This document shows, piece after piece, positions 25,813-37,414 of a stretch of DNA of 64,000 nucleotides. This DNA is from Whitmania pigra (Eukaryota; Annelida; Clitellata; Hirudinida; Haemopidae): assembly GCA_021613335.1 (NCBI GenBank), contig JAJTWR010000067.1, positions 587,001 through 651,000 on the forward strand, given 5' to 3'. Position 1 is the first letter of the stretch. Each line of letters begins with the position of its first letter. Made by a program: the position numbers and the translations under genes. The notes under the pieces were generated by a model. That model was given only the letters and a program-made list of their open reading frames with translations, was not told where the DNA came from and did no database searches.

Positions 25813-26742
25813 AATTCTAAAAATAAATCATAAAATTGCCATGTCATTAAATAATTTTACATAATTTAAGAATTTCTTCAGTTAGGAATCAGACGCTCAG
25901 ACAAGGGTTGAGTAAGTTGTTGAAGACGGACAGATCAATGAAATCCTTCACAAACTTCATTTACGCCACAGAATGCTTCAGAAGATACGGTCCAGTCACA
26001 GTGAAGCAGGAGAGAGAAGTGTCCAGAAGAAAAAGAGAGTTGAAATGCCTGAACAGAAAGAAAATATATCGACATGACACTGGACTTGAGGGACCAAGGA
26101 TACGTCATGCAATTCTTCGCAACCGAAGTAGGCACACGGAGCCTGATTGGAAGATCCAGGTACCAATTTTTTATGGAAATCGGCCAGTCAAGCAAGAAAA
26201 GAACAAAGTTCATAAAAAAGTGTCCGAGACTGTCGAGGTATTTTCTCAATGGATATGGAGTCACAGGAACTCCAAGTTGTGAGGCAGGAGAAAAGACACC
26301 TCGATTAGTCGCGCCACGAAATATCTAAATATTCTCGTGGCGTGTGAATATTGTGGATATTGAAAAGTGGCCTTCAAGAGGCCGAGCGGTAGTTCGTTTT
26401 TGTCCGACGGGACACCTGTCTGATCAGCGGGTGCGGCCCGGCCCCGGAGAGCGTAAGGAAATTTTAAGGGCCGAAATGCTCGAAGGCTCACTCCTCTGAG
26501 GATTTCGTCGGGGCTCGACAAGAGTTATAAATCTTTAGAAATCAGCCCTAAATTTATACATTCAAGACTTTCAGAAAAAGAAACAGTTTATTGAATCATT
26601 GACAAATAAATGGTCACATTTAAGGATTTTTTGTAATTAATACAAAGATAACAGTAGTTACACATTTCAGTAAATATTTAAATTTGTTGAATTTATTTTT
26701 GCAATGTCAAGTTGCAATATCTATGTCAAGTCGAGGTCTTCT
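25813..26742. other. Decayed coding-like relic with a CpG-rich segment and a stem-loop
   Basis: The + strand from about 25880 to 26300 has codon-like content in two frames: MKSFTNFIYATECFRRYG and later LIGRSRYQFFMEIGQ. Neither is open from end to end, so it looks like a frameshifted relic of an unrecognised, possibly transposon-derived ORF. Positions 26310-26520 are clearly GC- and CpG-richer than all the surroundings. They begin with an 8-bp perfect stem, CGCCACGA (26312-26319) pairing with TCGTGGCG (26335-26342), with further AT pairing inside. No terminal repeats were found. Confidence 0.35.
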
Positions 26743-28494
26743 TCAATCTTCGATCTGATTGTCAACAAATCTTGGCAACTGAACAACTAATCCTTTGTCA
26801 TCGATCACCACTCTGATTTCGTCGTTAAAAAGCGTTTTGCAGCATGAAAAGGCTTTTTTGCCATCTTTAATGACTACAATCTTAAATTTGAAGTTTATTT
26901 TAAAATAATTTATTAGCTATTCGTTAGAAAGCGTTTTTTCACTTTCTAAATGACTAACGAGTGATAATAACGCAAATGCTAAATGAAAATATAAATTTAC
27001 CTAAAATCAAATTGGATTATTTATTTGTATATTTGTAAACAAGTTAATATTAACCAACCTGGCAAGAAGGAAGGTGAGTTCTTATTGCTTCAATGACCAT
27101 ATAAAAATGCTAAAATCAAATAAAACAAACCGAAATCTAATTTGATGATTTTTTAATTGAATAACATTTTATTGGTATAAATTATTAAATGCCTAATTAA
27201 ATAATAATAATAATTTTTATTCTATAATTAATTAATTATTAACATTAATAATTATAATTAATTAACACTTAATTAATTTTAAAAGTAATAATAATAATAA
27301 TAATAATTGTAATAAATAATAATTATTTAATAATTGTATAATTTAATTATAATAAATAATAATTATTATTATTATACCTTCCCAATGGAGCGTTTTGCAA
27401 ATTCGAGGTCGGGCACTGCATGCATGATGATGATTAATGTCAATGAATTAAAATTAATTAAGGAATTTCATGGTACTTATCATAGCTGCATAAAGCAAGT
27501 AAATTATTTCAAGTCATTTCTGTTACCTGTGAGAATTCCACGCCAATGTGCCTACCTGCTAAAATTACCTCAGCGGAATATGCTGCAGGCCTGAGGCTTT
27601 ACAAGTCAAATTATGATATTTCTAATAAGCTTCTATTTGTATTTAATATTTCTTGCATTTACAACCACATACTTTGTTTACAAACTATGTTATTATCATA
27701 TATACATGTACAGGGCCGTCGAAAAGAGGAAATTATGGAGAAAGTGCTCATAAGTCCGACAATTTGTTTGGGCACGCTGTATTTTAAAATGGTAAAACAT
27801 TACAATCATGACCTTTTTATTTGCTTCACCATTACCAAATTGGACTCGTTGTGTCTAATGGATCGATATTTTTGTCGGCGGCGCTGATTACGTATTTAAC
27901 CGAATGCCATACCATATCCATAATATTTTGCCGGAAATTTAACTTTTCCAGTGGGTGACACTCCCAAAAGGACTTGATTCACGTAAGCTTCCATTGGGAG
28001 CATCGGGTAAGTATCGTCAGAAACCACCAGGAACTTAAATTAATGAAGTACATAAAATAAAATAAAATTGTTATACGTTAATAAAATTAATTCATCATTA
28101 AAATGTACATATGAAAATATAAAATTGAGATCTTGCAAAATGTATTGAAATTTTTACATGAGCGTTGGGATGTCTCTTCTTGATGAATGCTTTGGCATTT
28201 TCTAAGTTCTTGTGTACATAGAAAAGTTATTATTAAAGCAAATAATCGATTGAAAAATTAAGTTTGCCGTACACACTTTACCCACAACTTCCTTCCATTC
28301 ATTAACTTCCACTTTGAAACCCTTTCTGGCGATCATTACACAAAAAACTGTAATGGGAATTATTAGAATGTTTATTCGGAATTTTTAACGAAGATTATGA
28401 AGAACCTTAGGAACATTTTTGAGGTGATTATTAATTTAGAAAGTATACCTGCTTGAATAAATAAAGCAAACAGAACTAGCTTTAGCTGGACCAT
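26743..28494 (-). CDS. Secreted two-domain potato-inhibitor-I-like protein, copy 2
   Basis: Same seven-exon layout as its neighbours. The signal exon is 28449-28494 (MVQLKLVLFALFIQA). Next come an exon near 28275-28350 with VNEWKEVVGK, one near 28160-28210 (NLENAKAFIKKRHPNAH), the loop exon near 27903-28035, two small exons near 27378-27418 and 27060-27115, and a last exon from about 26885 down to the TGA at 26743. The loop reads VSDDTYPMLPMEAYVNQ, so the putative P1 is Leu rather than the Ile seen in most paralogues. Domain 2 keeps LPSC and the CC pair but ends QLPRFVDNQIED instead of LPVFVPY, making this the most diverged copy. Potato inhibitor I proteins block subtilisin- or chymotrypsin-like proteases through the rigid loop. 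Its target is unknown. Confidence 0.7.
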
Positions 28495-28533
28495 TTTGAA
28501 ACAATCTAATCGATCTAAACGCCTCGGCGGATT

Positions 28534-28566
28534 GCTTTTTAAATCATTCAAATGATGCAAAGGTTG
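28534..28566 (-). promoter_or_regulatory. Proximal promoter of inhibitor copy 2
   Basis: TATA-like GCTTTTTAAA at 28534-28543 (+ strand reading) and the shared element CAAATGATGCAAAGGTTG at 28549-28566. Confidence 0.6.
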
Positions 28567-29704
28567 CATTCATCGGATTGAAATAAACACAAAAACTTAC
28601 AATTTGCAAAGTGTTTGATTTAGTTAAGGCTCCAAAAATATTTATAAATAATTATGACAAGGTATCAAAATTTTTGCTATTTCAAGAAATCTGCATTCAA
28701 ACAAAGTTATTTATACAATTTATTTTTTTAATAGTAAGTGTTAATTAGACAATTATACGTGCTCCAAAAAAATAATAGTTTGAGTAATTATTTCATGTTG
28801 AATATTTGAGACTCAATTATCCATTTGCATAGTTCAACCTAACTGAATATGTTTTGGAAATGATTAGCAATGAAATATATAAAGATGGAAAGGCATAATT
28901 CGCATAAAGGAGAGCTGGCAAACTCCATAATAAAGATCCGGAATCTCCTGGAAAAGTTAGTTTGAGACAACAGCTAAATCAAATATAAATATAGGCATAT
29001 AAATACTTTAAATAGTGAAGATCAAATCACTTGTCACTAAAATTGATCTTTGAAATATATATATAAAAAAAAACTTCAATAACTCATCTTCTACCTGTCC
29101 TGATGGCATACCATTATTATAACATTGCTGAAAAATGTGGTATTTTCGTCGAAAATTGGTCAATTTTGTGTTTAGTCCCTTTTTTACCTTCCTTTTAGTT
29201 ACTTGACCTACTCTTTATTGATTCTTTATTAAAATCGTGTTGTGCTGGCTAATTTTGGAATTTTTTTAAAGAATAATTACAAGTTCTAATATATTAATAA
29301 TATTGATTTTTGACATTACATTTATTACCAATATTTGCAATAAGAGCAATCTTTTACTGACTTTTTAAATGTAAAAATAATTAAATGCATTTTAAAATAA
29401 TTTAGGAATAATTTATATTAATAACTTATAATATAAGTTTTTAAAACTTTTGTTATGTTGTTTTGGTTTATAGAGGTTCTGTCTTTGAAACAAGCCAGTT
29501 GAATCAATACAACTAGATCATCCTGGTAAAACCAATTTGATTTGTAAAGTCTAACTTCATTTAATTAAGAGTTTCAGAATCAAAATATACAATTTCTTTA
29601 AGTTATAGAAATTTTGGCATAATAATGATTATATATGTTATTAATTTTAAATTTCAGTTTCTTCACACCAAATTTCATTTCATCTTCCATTTTCCACTTT
29701 TGTT
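28567..29704. other. Intergenic, nothing recognised
   Basis: AT-rich spacer between inhibitor copies 2 and 3. No open frame, repeat or RNA gene could be supported. Confidence 0.4.
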
Positions 29705-30984
29705 CTAGTAAGGAACAAAAACAGGCAAATGAAGAAGTAAACCTTCGGAATCCACTTCCAATCTGACATAGTCGTCATAACGTTGTTGTTCGCAACAAGA
29801 AAATATTGTTTCTCCGTTTAGAACGACCACGATCTTTAATGAATAAATAATAAGCAAAATAAATATAATTTTAGTTATTATTGTTAATTTTACACTTTAT
29901 TTCACTTTTTTTATGAACAAAAATATTAAAATATTCAATCATTACCACATTTTAAAGCAAATACTTTTGTTTAATTAGATATTTTTTTGCTTTAAAAATT
30001 TTTCCAAATATTGCAAAATATTAATTTGATTCGAGATAACCTTGCACGAAGGTAGATTCTTCATTATTGCTTCAACTGCTTTCTCGTAAGGCTAAAATAA
30101 CAACACCGTGAAGATGGATTTTGCAAAGTGATAAATAGAAGGTTATTTATTAATATCAGTATTCATAGATGTCTTTCACAATATTGATATTAAAAAATAT
30201 ATAATTTATAAATTGTTTTAAAGCAATAAAAGCTTTAAAATAAATAACTACATTTACGTTAATTTAATTATATATTACCTTTCCCACAGAATGTTGTGCA
30301 AACGTAAAGTCAGGTACTGTGATTTTCGAGATATCAGTGTCAACAATGCAAATTATTAGATAAAAACAAATTATTAGATAACATAACATACCATATCCGA
30401 AATATTTGGCCGGTTGCCTAACTATTCCAGAGGACGAAACTCCCAAAACAACTTCATTGACGTACCATTCTTCTGATATGACTTTAAACTCATCTTCAGG
30501 AACAACAACAAACTGGAAATTTTGTAAAAAAAAATTTATTTGCAAGTTATTAATTCTGAATTATATATATAAGGAATCGGTATGGTAAAATGTTGTATAA
30601 TTAAATTGTGCAACACCACTTAAACTGACATACCCGAACATTTGGAAATTCTCTTCTAACGAGCCCTTTGGCTTCTTCCTCGCTCTATATTTTTCCAAAG
30701 AAACATAAATTATTAGCTTAATTGCCAGATCGATAAACCATTGATTACTCTACATACTCTACCGACGACTTCATCCCATTGCTTCCTTTGAGTTACGAAG
30801 CCATCTCTAGCAGCAATCGAGCAAGATGCTGTTGACACAATTAATTAAAGCAATAAGTCTTACAATCAATGTCATAATCTCACAAACAAATCTTTAATAA
30901 GCAATATCCTATACGTGAACAATTTAAATCAAATATACCTGAATGAGCTATCACAATAAGCAGAAAAAGCTTAAGTTGAACCAT
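29705..30984 (-). CDS. Secreted two-domain potato-inhibitor-I-like protein, copy 3
   Basis: Seven exons from 30939-30984 (signal MVQLKLFLLIVIAHS) to the last exon ending in TAG at 29705-29707, about 170 aa. Domain 1: QRKQWDEVVGR, SEEEAKGLVRREFPNVR, FVVVPEDEFKVISEEWYV and LGVSSSGIVRQPAKYFGYG. Domain 2: PYEKAVEAIMKNLPSCK, IVVVLNGETIFSCC, YDDYVRLEVDSEGLLLHL and PVFVPY. The reactive-loop equivalent is KVISEE, differing from the other copies. The introns are the shortest of the family, making this the most compact gene (1.3 kb). Expected to be a secreted protease inhibitor. Whether domain 2 is itself inhibitory is doubtful, since it lacks the canonical Pro-Glu/Asp loop start. Confidence 0.75.
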
Positions 30985-31014
30985 TTTGAAAACATCTGAA
31001 TCGAATTGATTTCT

Positions 31015-31046
31015 GCTTTTGAAGTCTACAAATGTTACAAAGGTTA
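31015..31046 (-). promoter_or_regulatory. Proximal promoter of inhibitor copy 3
   Basis: GCTTTTGAAG at 31015-31024 is a weakened version of the TATA-like box; the shared element CAAATGTTACAAAGGTTA is at 31029-31046 (+ strand reading). Confidence 0.55.
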
Positions 31047-32276
31047 AAGTCAATTGAGAATTTATTGAAGTCACGAAAATAACTACTTCATCTAAGTGTT
31101 TTTTTTAGGCCTGTGGAGTTTTTAGAGCATATTATTTGAAATTAGTAATATTTGTTATTATTAATATTATTACAATATTATCAATAATAATTTAATTATT
31201 AGTATTTTCAATTCTTTCTTTCAATAAAATGACAAAACAAAGGAGGCAAAGTCTTAGTATTGATAAATCTCTTATAATGATATTTAGGTTTTACCCACTT
31301 ACTTGGTTCTTGGACTGTTTTTTTTTTCTAAATTTAAAATTTTGATTGACATTGAAAATACTTGAAAGCGGCTTAAATTATCGAGAGTGAAAAGTGTAAT
31401 ACCAGATTTTCACCAATGTTTTCACAAACCAAAGTTCACGTATGCCTCTAGCTGTCTAGAAACTGCCCTCCATAAAAGTTCAATCACAATGGAAGCCCTT
31501 CAAACATCGTATAAACTAAAATCTCCGATATAAGGAGATCTATGGTTCCCGACTCCACATATACGATGTAAAATGTTTTATAATTTATTTTTTTCTGAAT
31601 CTTTTACTTGGCCCCAGAGATTCATTTAAATAATGTAGCTTGCTTGGGTGTCAGATGACATAAGTTATCGTGTGATTCAAGTACACAACCGTTGATTGGG
31701 ACTTAAATATTCATCATTTGCTAACTCCACATATTATAAAATAAAAACAAACAGCTCTATACCGTGCATGCACTCAAAACCTTCAAAGGAATCCATAGAG
31801 AACTTAAATAAAAATCCGACAACAATTTTCCATCAATTTTCATAATTTTAACAGTTGATTTATTTAAATTTCAATCAAAAAGTTTTATTTTGATATTTCT
31901 CATATTCTTTAAATAACAATTTGGCTATAAAAAATAATTTGCAGATTTATTTCTCTGTTTTATCATATTTTTTTATGTAATTCTGAAACTATTTTTGGAT
32001 ATATGAAGACAACATATAAATAATTGGAAATCTAAAGAATATTACAAATATATACAGTCGGAGATTGAAATGGAATAATAAACAACGAAAGATTATATTT
32101 AAAGCATAACACAAAATGCATTTTGTGATGTTGAGAATTCTCTATCGTTATTTTAAATATTAATTAAATTAAGAGAATAATAATTATTATTTATTGCGAT
32201 AATTATTCAGTTTAAATTTCAGTTGGTTCATAAACAATGGGACGCCAAATTTCATCTTCATTTTTCCACTTTTGTC
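31047..32276. other. Intergenic, nothing recognised
   Basis: 1.2 kb of AT-rich spacer between inhibitor copies 3 and 4. No remnant of a sixth paralogue could be found by eye. Confidence 0.4.
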
Positions 32277-33955
32277 CTAGTAAGGAACAAATACAGGCAA
32301 ATGAAGAAGTAATCCTTCGGAATCCACTTCCAATCTGACATAGTCGTCATAACGTTGTTGGCAACAAGAAAATAATGTTTCTCCATTTCTAACGACCACA
32401 ATCTTGAATAAATAATTAACTAATGTATAATTAATAAATTAAAATTGTGTATGTAATTGATAATTGCAAATCTCTAAGGCATGCCGAATTTATCTGAAAA
32501 ACTACCAAACTTTGAAATTAGAATTTATGATTTCATCTTTATATCACTAGGTAAAGAACCACAAATGATTCCCATGTTTAAAGGGTGTACAATCATTTAA
32601 ATAATCTCCACAAATAATCTGATGCCAGGTAACCTTGCAAGAAGGTAAATGCGTCTTTATTGATTCGACCACTTCAGCATGTGGCTAAAATAACAAAATC
32701 GTGGTGTGCTGTTTCAATTCAGAATTCCTAATTGATAAATCACAATATATCAACCATATTAACAATATTGAATTATGACACTATATTTATTAGCATTATT
32801 TATATCAGCTTTTTATTGGCTTTTAAAACTTCAAATTATCTAACTGCATTTTTGTAAACAATTTTTTTACTAATAACAGCACAAAGATTACTTTTCCCAG
32901 AGAATCCTCTGCAAACTTAAAATCAGGAACTGTGAATATCAAGAAATCACGTTAATAATTTGTAAGATTTTATGAAAAATCTGGCAAAATCCAACAATAA
33001 CAATTCAAAGACATTTGTGTAACTATAGCTCTGTGTTCAATTTCACTGAGGCTAAAAGGTAAGCCCTTAAGATCATTTGCTCAGTTTAATACAATTTGAC
33101 CACGTAGTCAGGTTACATATGTAAATATATTATGGTAACATGTTTATTCTTTACATATAGACCGTATTTGTATCCATTTTGGTATCTCAATAACTGCATG
33201 TAAAGGTGAATTATCATACCGTATCCGAAATATTTGGCTGGATGCTTAACTTCTCCAGAGGATGACACTCCTAACAGGACTCGATTCAAATGTAGTACTG
33301 ATGGAATGGATTGATAAGTATCTTCGGGAACGTTGAGAAACTTGTAATTTAAAAATTGTTTTATTAATACCTTCAGTTGTCTCTTAACATTGGCAATAAA
33401 AAAATGTTGAGGGCTATCCATATTTCATAATCATTCCATCTAATAGACAAATATTTTCTAATCAATGTATTTTATTAATTGAAATTAATTTGTAATATAG
33501 AAAACCTAATTTGGACGTTAACTTTACCTCGATGTTTGGTAACTCCCTTCTGATAAACTCCTTTGCTTCTTCCTCTCTCTGAATTTGTTTTTTTTTGTGT
33601 TTTCATAAAAATGTAAATCATTAAATCAACCACCAATCTGGATTGAAAAACAATCATTTCCTGCTTACCTTACCAACGACATCGTCCCATTTCTTGTTCT
33701 GCACCACAAAGCCTTCTCTACTAGCGATCTTGGAGGATGCTGCTGACGTAAACCATTCATGAAGTTAAATTTTTAATATTTTGCATTAATATTCGCATCA
33801 TTATTTGATTCTCACAAAAAAATATAAGTTGATGATTCACTCATTTTTTATGCAAAGCAAATTTGTAAACATAATTCTCTTCGTGTCAGCAATTAAAAAA
33901 TGTAATTACCTGCGTGAACTAATATAATAAGCAGAAACAACGTTAGTTGGACCAT
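32277..33955 (-). CDS. Secreted two-domain potato-inhibitor-I-like protein, copy 4
   Basis: Seven exons from the signal exon at about 33908-33955 (MVQLTLFLLIILVHA) to the last exon with TAG at 32277-32279. Domain 1: KKWDDVVGK, REEEAKEFIRRELPNIE, and a loop exon near 33220-33340 with FLNVPEDTYQSIPSVLHLNR then VLLGVSSSGEVKHPAKYFGY. Domain 2: PDFKFAEDSLGK, PHAEVVESIKTHLPSCK, and a final exon nearly identical to copy 3 (FSCCQQRYDDYVRLEVDSEG). The putative loop is SIPSVL. The N-R after the loop matches the Asn/Arg that braces the loop in eglin-type inhibitors, making this the most canonical copy. The close match of its last exon to copy 3 suggests recent duplication or conversion between them. Confidence 0.75.
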
Positions 33956-33987
33956 GTTGAAACATCTGAATCACTGAAGTTGGATCC

Positions 33988-34020
33988 GCTTTTTAAAGAC
34001 TTCAAATGATACAAAGGTTA
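33988..34020 (-). promoter_or_regulatory. Proximal promoter of inhibitor copy 4
   Basis: TATA-like GCTTTTTAAA at 33988-33997 (+ strand reading) and the shared element CAAATGATACAAAGGTTA at 34003-34020. Confidence 0.6.
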
Positions 34021-34378
34021 CACTCAATTTGCCAATTGAATCGAATCTACGATTTTTGAGTGAGCGGCATGATTATAAATATTCATCTCATCATAAATCT
34101 ACGTGATTTTAAATAAAATGTGTTAATACTTAATCCCAAGACCTTTCTTTCATCAATTTTTATCTTCTTAAAATTGTGCGAACATAGTCCAAAATTAGTC
34201 TGCGGCACTATTTATTTGTTTTATGATATTTTTATCTTTATTTTTTAAATAAACTTTACAGACAGGGACGTTGCAAACAGATGTTTAAGAACAAAATATA
34301 ATATCACTAAATAAGCGATAATAATTATTAATTTAAAATTTCAATTGATTCAGAGTCAAACTGGAAGATATTTCTTCA

Positions 34379-36268
34379 TTAATCATATATTTTTGGAACA
34401 AATTCAGGCAAACGGAGAAGTAGTCCATTGGAATCCACCTCCAGTCTGATGTAATCGTAAAAGTCTTGGTCGCAACACGAGTGTACAACTTGCCCGTCTC
34501 TAAAGACCACAACCTGAATGAATAAATATTTAATGTGTATGTAATATTAAATTTAATTTTAGCTCTCATTGATATCTGCAGAAAATAGATTATGATTAAA
34601 AACTAAATATCAAATAATTTAATGATGTAATGCATAAAAACAAGAAGTATTTCAATTTTATAAAATACTCAAAAGCGATTAGTCATTCCATCAGTTTTGA
34701 ACTTTGTTACAAAACCAAACTAGGCATACATTTATGGCATAGCAATGGTTGAAAGGTCGCCAGACTTTAAAATTATCCCTTACTTGTATTGGAATACTTA
34801 AAGATAAACAATTGGTAGTATGTAGTTGATATTTAAATGTAGTTGAATGTTTATATTTTCCTATAAAACATTCATTAAAATAATTTAAACTATTAATTTG
34901 ATTCGAGATAACCTTGCAAGAAGGTACAAGCGACTTCAATTTTTCAACCGCTTCAGCGTAAGGCTAAAATAACAACATCGTAGTTTGACGATTGATTGAT
35001 GATTGACTTTAGAATTGATAAAAAGCAAAAATATTATTTTTTGTTAATGACATTGATTTAAAATAATGAGTTTATTAACAATGTAAATAACAATATTTAT
35101 AGATGGACAATTTAAATAAAAATATGTTGAAAATAATTCTTTTTAACATTAACTAAATATCAACAATAATAAAATACTATTACATATCAACAAAAACATC
35201 ACCTTTCCCACATAATTATTTGCAAAGGAAAGATCAGGAACTGTGGATTTCAAGAGATAAAAATTTATCATGAATGAAAATTTATTCGTAATGTAACAAA
35301 AACATTATCGTCCCTATTATTATTTATTCCCTATTAATTAAAAATTATGTAACAATTTATAATAACTTATATTATTAATAATAACAATTATAAGATATTA
35401 TTCTTTGTAATATAAAACAGGCACTTAAAATACATTCCTTAATTTATTACAATGTATGTTAAAACACATCGGTAAGATACAGATACCATATCCGAAATAT
35501 TTGGCTGGATGTCTAACTTCTCCAGTTGGTGACACGCCCAAAAGGACTTGATTCAAATAGCCTTCGGAAACGATGAATTGATAAGTGTCATCTGATACTA
35601 CAACAAACTGGAAATTTTATATAAAAAAATCACTAACTTCATTGAAGACTTTTTTAATTTTCAAAATGTTAATTGTAAGCTAGGTTTTAACTTCAGTTAA
35701 AATCAATCTTTAAAAGTCTATTTCAAATCAATCACAAATAGCGAATAGTAGTTTTTCAACTGATAGTACAATATCTGCTCGGCAAGTTGGCATTTGTTAT
35801 TAATTAAAATTGAGCAAAGTGAATTGCACATAAAATGTGAACGTAATGCAGATGTAACAACAGCAGATGAACTTTACCTCAATATTTGGAAGGTCTCTTC
35901 GGATCAACTCTTTCGCTTCTTCCTCGCTCTGTATTTTCAAAGAAATATAAATTATTAGTTTAAATCGTTGATAGATTTACAAATATTGACTACGCACTTT
36001 TCCAACGACTTCATTCCATTGCTTACTTTGAATTATGAAGCCAACTCTTCCAATGAGCATGCAAGATGCTAGTGAAGTAAATTAATATTTAATATTTTTA
36101 ATAATTAATATTTTGCAAGGTCATCGTTACTGGCATCTCACAAGCAAACTAATTTGACGCTTTATACAAATTAAGCAAAAAAAAGCATTGCCCTATGCGT
36201 CAGCAATAAAAATAAAATATACCTGCATGAGCTATTATAACAAGCAGAAACAGTTTTAGTTGGACCAT
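34379..36268 (-). CDS. Secreted two-domain potato-inhibitor-I-like protein, copy 5
   Basis: Seven exons from about 36222-36268 (signal MVQLKLFLLVIIAHA) to the last exon with TAA at 34379-34381. Domain 1: SKQWNEVVGK, SEEEAKELIRRDLPNIE, FVVVSDDTYQFIVSEGYLNQ, then LGVSPTGEVRHPAKYFGYG. Domain 2: PDLSFANNYVGK, PYAEAVEKLKSLVPSCK, VVVFRDGQVVHSCC, YDYIRLEVDSNGLLLRL and PEFVPKIYD. The putative loop is QFIVSEG. It is at the upstream end of the array, next to the inverted repeat and PM20D2. Function as for the paralogues: a predicted extracellular protease inhibitor of family I13. Confidence 0.75.
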
Positions 36269-36301
36269 TCTGAAAACATCCGAACCAGCGAAGTGACTTG
36301 T

Positions 36302-36333
36302 GCTTTTTAAACCAACAAATGTTGCAAAGGTTA
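36302..36333 (-). promoter_or_regulatory. Proximal promoter of inhibitor copy 5
   Basis: TATA-like GCTTTTTAAA at 36302-36311 (+ strand reading) and the shared element CAAATGTTGCAAAGGTTA at 36316-36333. Confidence 0.6.
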
Positions 36334-36944
36334 AACTCGTCTAACATTCTCAAATCAACTTCTTCACACCGACGTTTTTCTTATGATATTATAGTGCTTT
36401 TAGAATATATTCTTTTCAGTTTAATAGGTATTTGTAAAAAAAAATATGTATTTTCTAATATCGTTTAACTAATGAATTAATAACAAAGTTATTAATATAA
36501 TTGCAACAACAGACGTCCACGTAATTTTCTTCCCAGTTGTTTCCTTTCCCGCTCCCCAGATAATGCTGCAAGAGGGGGGAATAATATTATCAAGAGTACT
36601 AAAAGCCGATACAAAATTAATAATGTTAAGCACCAAATTATTGTAATATCTTACAAAAGGTAATCCCCAATTTCTCCTGAACTTAATAAAAGTTTTCTTT
36701 AAGAAAAATTTTCTCTCCGACTATCATAAATTATAATAATGTCGCACAGTTATTAACTCTAAAGACTAGCTTCAAAAACCAGTACCGCTAACCACCTACC
36801 TAACGCTTTTCCAAGGGCATTTGGAAGTGGAACTCGACAGTGGAAGTTGGGTGCGAACATAAACGCTATGCAACGTATATTTAACCGGCCTTTCGAGTAC
36901 TTTTATGCAACTATGCAATATATATATTATATATATATATATAT

Positions 36945-36974
36945 ATTGCGATTGGTTTGTAATATTTCTCTGTT

Positions 36975-37009
<35 letters not shown>

Positions 37010-37078
37010 GTACAATGCATGGATGTGGAAGCAATAATTTGAGCCCTCAACAGAGAAATATTACAAACCAATCGCAAT
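36945..37078. repeat. 33-bp perfect inverted repeat with an AT-repeat loop
   Basis: Left arm 36945-36977 begins ATTGCGATTGGTTTGTAATA; right arm 37046-37078 is its exact reverse complement. The 68-bp loop starts with (TA)n and a second (AT)n run precedes the left arm. The sequence could form a cruciform or a long RNA hairpin. It may be a MITE relic or a microsatellite-linked fold-back. Open frames on both strands here are only by-products of the symmetry. The flanking 36334-36944 and 37079-37414 hold nothing else recognised. Confidence 0.9.
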
Positions 37079-37414
37079 GTGACTATTGCAAGACCAACAA
37101 TTTGTCATTTCACTCGATTCAAGCGAACACGTAAATAAATAAACAAATAAAACGGCAATAAAAACAAAGCAACATCTAGTTTATAAATTCACATATAGAA
37201 AGACATTTCCATGAAATTCAATAAAAACACAATATGCAGCACAGAATTAAATTTTTTGACTAAAACTAACAGATAAAATTTCTCAATAATCTTAACTAAC
37301 ATGAATACTAGATAGTGACTAATTAAATAAGATTAACCTCAGCCTTTTGAGATTTTAAGACAAAGACACTATTTATGCAATATTTTCTTATTTGATATTT
37401 TTCCCTAAACTAAT

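Noticed and set aside
31047..32276. Searched for a sixth inhibitor copy in the larger spacer
   Set aside because: None of the diagnostic blocks (WDEVVG, PAKYxGYG, LPSCK, VPY end) is present on either strand.
36796..37134. Similar frames on both strands near 37.0 kb
   Set aside because: They mirror each other because of the 33-bp inverted repeat and the AT run.
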